Positions 5,690 through 6,316 of a DNA stretch of 6,316 nt are shown here, piece by piece. Positions within the stretch are counted from its first letter, which is position 1. Every line of letters starts with the position of its first letter. A program made the position numbers and the translations under genes. The DNA is from an uncultured Collinsella sp. (lineage in GTDB: Bacteria; Actinomycetota; Coriobacteriia; Coriobacteriales; Coriobacteriaceae). The stretch spans positions 1-6,316 of the forward strand of contig CATZRJ010000074.1 of assembly GCA_958423535.1 (NCBI GenBank), written 5' to 3'. Below the pieces are notes generated by a model. That model searched no databases and had not been told where the DNA came from. It saw only the letters and a program-made list of their open reading frames with translations.

Positions 5690-6040
5690 CTACAACCTCA
5701 TGACCTCCACATATGTCCATGCTTACATGGCTTTTCATGCGTATTCCAACCAAATGCTGACCAAGAGCTTGACGGATTCGATAGCAAGATACGCCGCGGC
5801 GAGGCAAACCAAATCAAACCGCAGGTCGCCGATTGCAGGGTTGTGGTCGCAAAATGCATACCACCGGTTCGATCGATTGCTTCAAAATTATAAAATTCGC
5901 CGCCACGTCATTCATGAATACCTATTTTGAACAGGTCATCGAGCGCGATCTTGCTGGTCAGGATGCTTTTTTGGTACGTATCCGGCACATGCCGGATACG
6001 GCCGCGGAGCGAGCGGTTTAAAAAATGCCAAGTTTTCTGT
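5690..6040. other. Non-coding spacer between the divergent rpsF operon and tRNA genes
   Basis: I find no supportable gene here. The open frames crossing it lack ribosome binding sites and recognisable protein features. Composition drops: the 60 bases at 5881-5940 contain 21 G/C. It holds a perfect ATTCATGAAT palindrome (5910-5919), an 8-bp inverted repeat TTCAAAAT/ATTTTGAA (5881-5888, 5924-5931), and a perfect TATAAT on the minus strand (5887-5892) with only a poor -35 (ATGAAT, 17 bases away). That could be a distal leftward promoter. The large palindrome at 5977-6000 is listed separately. Confidence 0.6.
5977..6000. repeat. Perfect 24-base palindrome with 11-bp arms
   Basis: Arm CGTATCCGGCA (5977-5987) is the exact reverse complement of the bases at 5990-6000, with only CA between them. 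A T6 run lies just left (5967-5972) and an A6 run 19 bases right (6020-6025). A T-run follows the dyad on neither strand, so it is not a standard intrinsic terminator. It lies about 40-60 bases upstream of the tRNA-Ser promoter candidate. Possible roles are an operator for a dimeric regulator, an extragenic palindrome, or a relic of an element next to a tRNA; none can be chosen from the window alone. Confidence 0.7.
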
Positions 6041-6068
6041 TTGCACTTTTCGATTCCTCGTGTATACT
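6041..6068 (+). promoter_or_regulatory. Candidate promoter for the tRNA-Ser genes
   Basis: -10 TATACT (6063-6068, 5 of 6). The -35 is either TTGCAC (6041-6046, spacer 16) or TTTGCA one base earlier (spacer 17, 4 of 6). The start point would be near 6075, about 10 bases before the first tRNA. The -10 hexamer is identical to that of the purA promoter candidate. Confidence 0.55.
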
Positions 6069-6084
6069 GACTTTCGCATTTAAC

Positions 6085-6175
6085 GGAGAGTTGTCCGAGT
6101 GGCCGAAGGAGCACGATTGGAAATCGTGTAGGCGTCAAAAGCGTCTCCAGGGTTCAAATCCCTGACTCTCCGCCA
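6085..6175 (+). tRNA. tRNA-Ser, anticodon GGA
   Basis: A complete class II cloverleaf. Acceptor GGAGAGT (6085-6091) pairs with ACTCTCC (6165-6171), then discriminator G6172 and encoded CCA (6173-6175). D stem TCC/GGA (6094-6096, 6108-6110). Anticodon stem CACGA/TCGTG (6112-6116, 6124-6128) closes loop TTGGAAA, with anticodon GGA at 6119-6121. A long variable arm (about 6129-6147), typical of serine tRNA, follows. T arm CAGGG-TTCAAAT-CCCTG (6148-6164). It decodes UCC and UCU. The upstream promoter candidate and downstream terminator suit expression as a single-tRNA transcript. Confidence 0.97.
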
Positions 6176-6183
6176 GTTAATTC

Positions 6184-6214
6184 CAAAGCAGGCCTTAGAG
6201 CCTGCTTTGTTTTT
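6184..6214 (+). terminator. Intrinsic terminator between the two tRNA-Ser genes
   Basis: Perfect 10-bp stem CAAAGCAGGC (6184-6193) with its reverse complement at 6200-6209, loop CTTAGA, followed by TTTTT (6210-6214). It begins 8 bases after the first tRNA's CCA and ends 9 bases before the second tRNA, so it would end the first transcript unless it is leaky. Confidence 0.9.
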
Positions 6215-6223
6215 ACCCCACGC

Positions 6224-6314
6224 GGAGGGGTGGCAGAGTGGTTGAATGCGGCGGTCTCGAAAACCGTTTGGCCTGTATAAGGTCACGAGGGTTCGAATCC
6301 CTCCTCCTCCGCCA
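6224..6314 (+). tRNA. tRNA-Ser, anticodon CGA
   Basis: A complete class II cloverleaf ending 2 bases before the window edge. Acceptor GGAGGGG (6224-6230) pairs with CTCCTCC (6304-6310) with one G-T, then discriminator G6311 and encoded CCA (6312-6314). D stem GCA/TGC (6233-6235, 6247-6249). Anticodon stem GCGGT/ACCGT (6251-6255, 6263-6267) closes loop CTCGAAA, with anticodon CGA at 6258-6260. The long variable arm (about 6268-6286) has GGCC/GGTC pairing. T arm GAGGG-TTCGAAT-CCCTC (6287-6303). It reads UCG. No separate promoter is visible after the preceding terminator. Confidence 0.97.
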
Positions 6315-6316
6315 TT

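Noticed and set aside
5603..5930. Short plus-strand open frames (76-96 residues) in the spacer
   Set aside because: They have no Shine-Dalgarno site before their ATGs, no recognisable features, and they partly overlap the rpsF leader and promoter.
5941..5972. Possible plus-strand terminator ending at the T6 run (5967-5972)
   Set aside because: I could find only a 4-bp pairing upstream of the T-run; no gene on the plus strand precedes it.
5908..6138. A 76-codon minus-strand open frame reaching into the tRNA gene
   Set aside because: It is antisense to the tRNA and its promoter, lacks a ribosome binding site, and overlaps the palindrome.

Overview
This is a core-genome segment of a high-GC bacterium. 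One 60-base line I counted inside dnaB (3001-3060) has 40 G/C. The gene order rpsF-ssb-rpsR-rplI followed by dnaB is the widespread bacterial S6/SSB/S18/L9 cluster. With purA and purD next, a C+ type S18, strong Shine-Dalgarno sites and encoded CCA ends on the tRNAs, it looks like an actinobacterium, possibly a Coriobacteriia (Collinsella-like) genome. That lineage call is an inference from general appearance; no search was run.

Layout: all protein genes are on the minus strand, so transcription runs from high to low coordinates. A promoter near 5651-5679 and a leader with a hairpin precede rpsF (5286-5579), ssb (4785-5237), rpsR (4446-4712) and rplI (3891-4430). A strong intrinsic terminator (3820-3858) ends this operon. 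dnaB (2276-3667) follows after a 223-base gap that probably holds its own promoter. purA (898-2184) has a promoter candidate overlapping the dnaB stop codon. It is followed by two hairpins and then purD, which starts at TTG (779) and runs off the left edge.

On the right side a non-coding, AT-richer spacer (about 5690-6040) separates this leftward block from two rightward tRNA-Ser genes: GGA anticodon (6085-6175) and CGA anticodon (6224-6314). An intrinsic terminator lies between them. The spacer holds a perfect 11-bp-arm palindrome (5977-6000) with no explained role.

How the genes fit together: the first four make S6, its ribosomal partner S18, L9 and single-strand binding protein. DnaB is the replicative helicase acting at the same forks as SSB. 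PurA makes adenylosuccinate (AMP branch) and PurD makes GAR (early purine pathway). The tRNAs serve serine UCC/UCU and UCG codons. I found no exotic or mobile system here. The items of interest are RNA-level: the rpsF leader, the rpsR leader hairpin, the spacer palindrome, and the terminator between the tRNAs.
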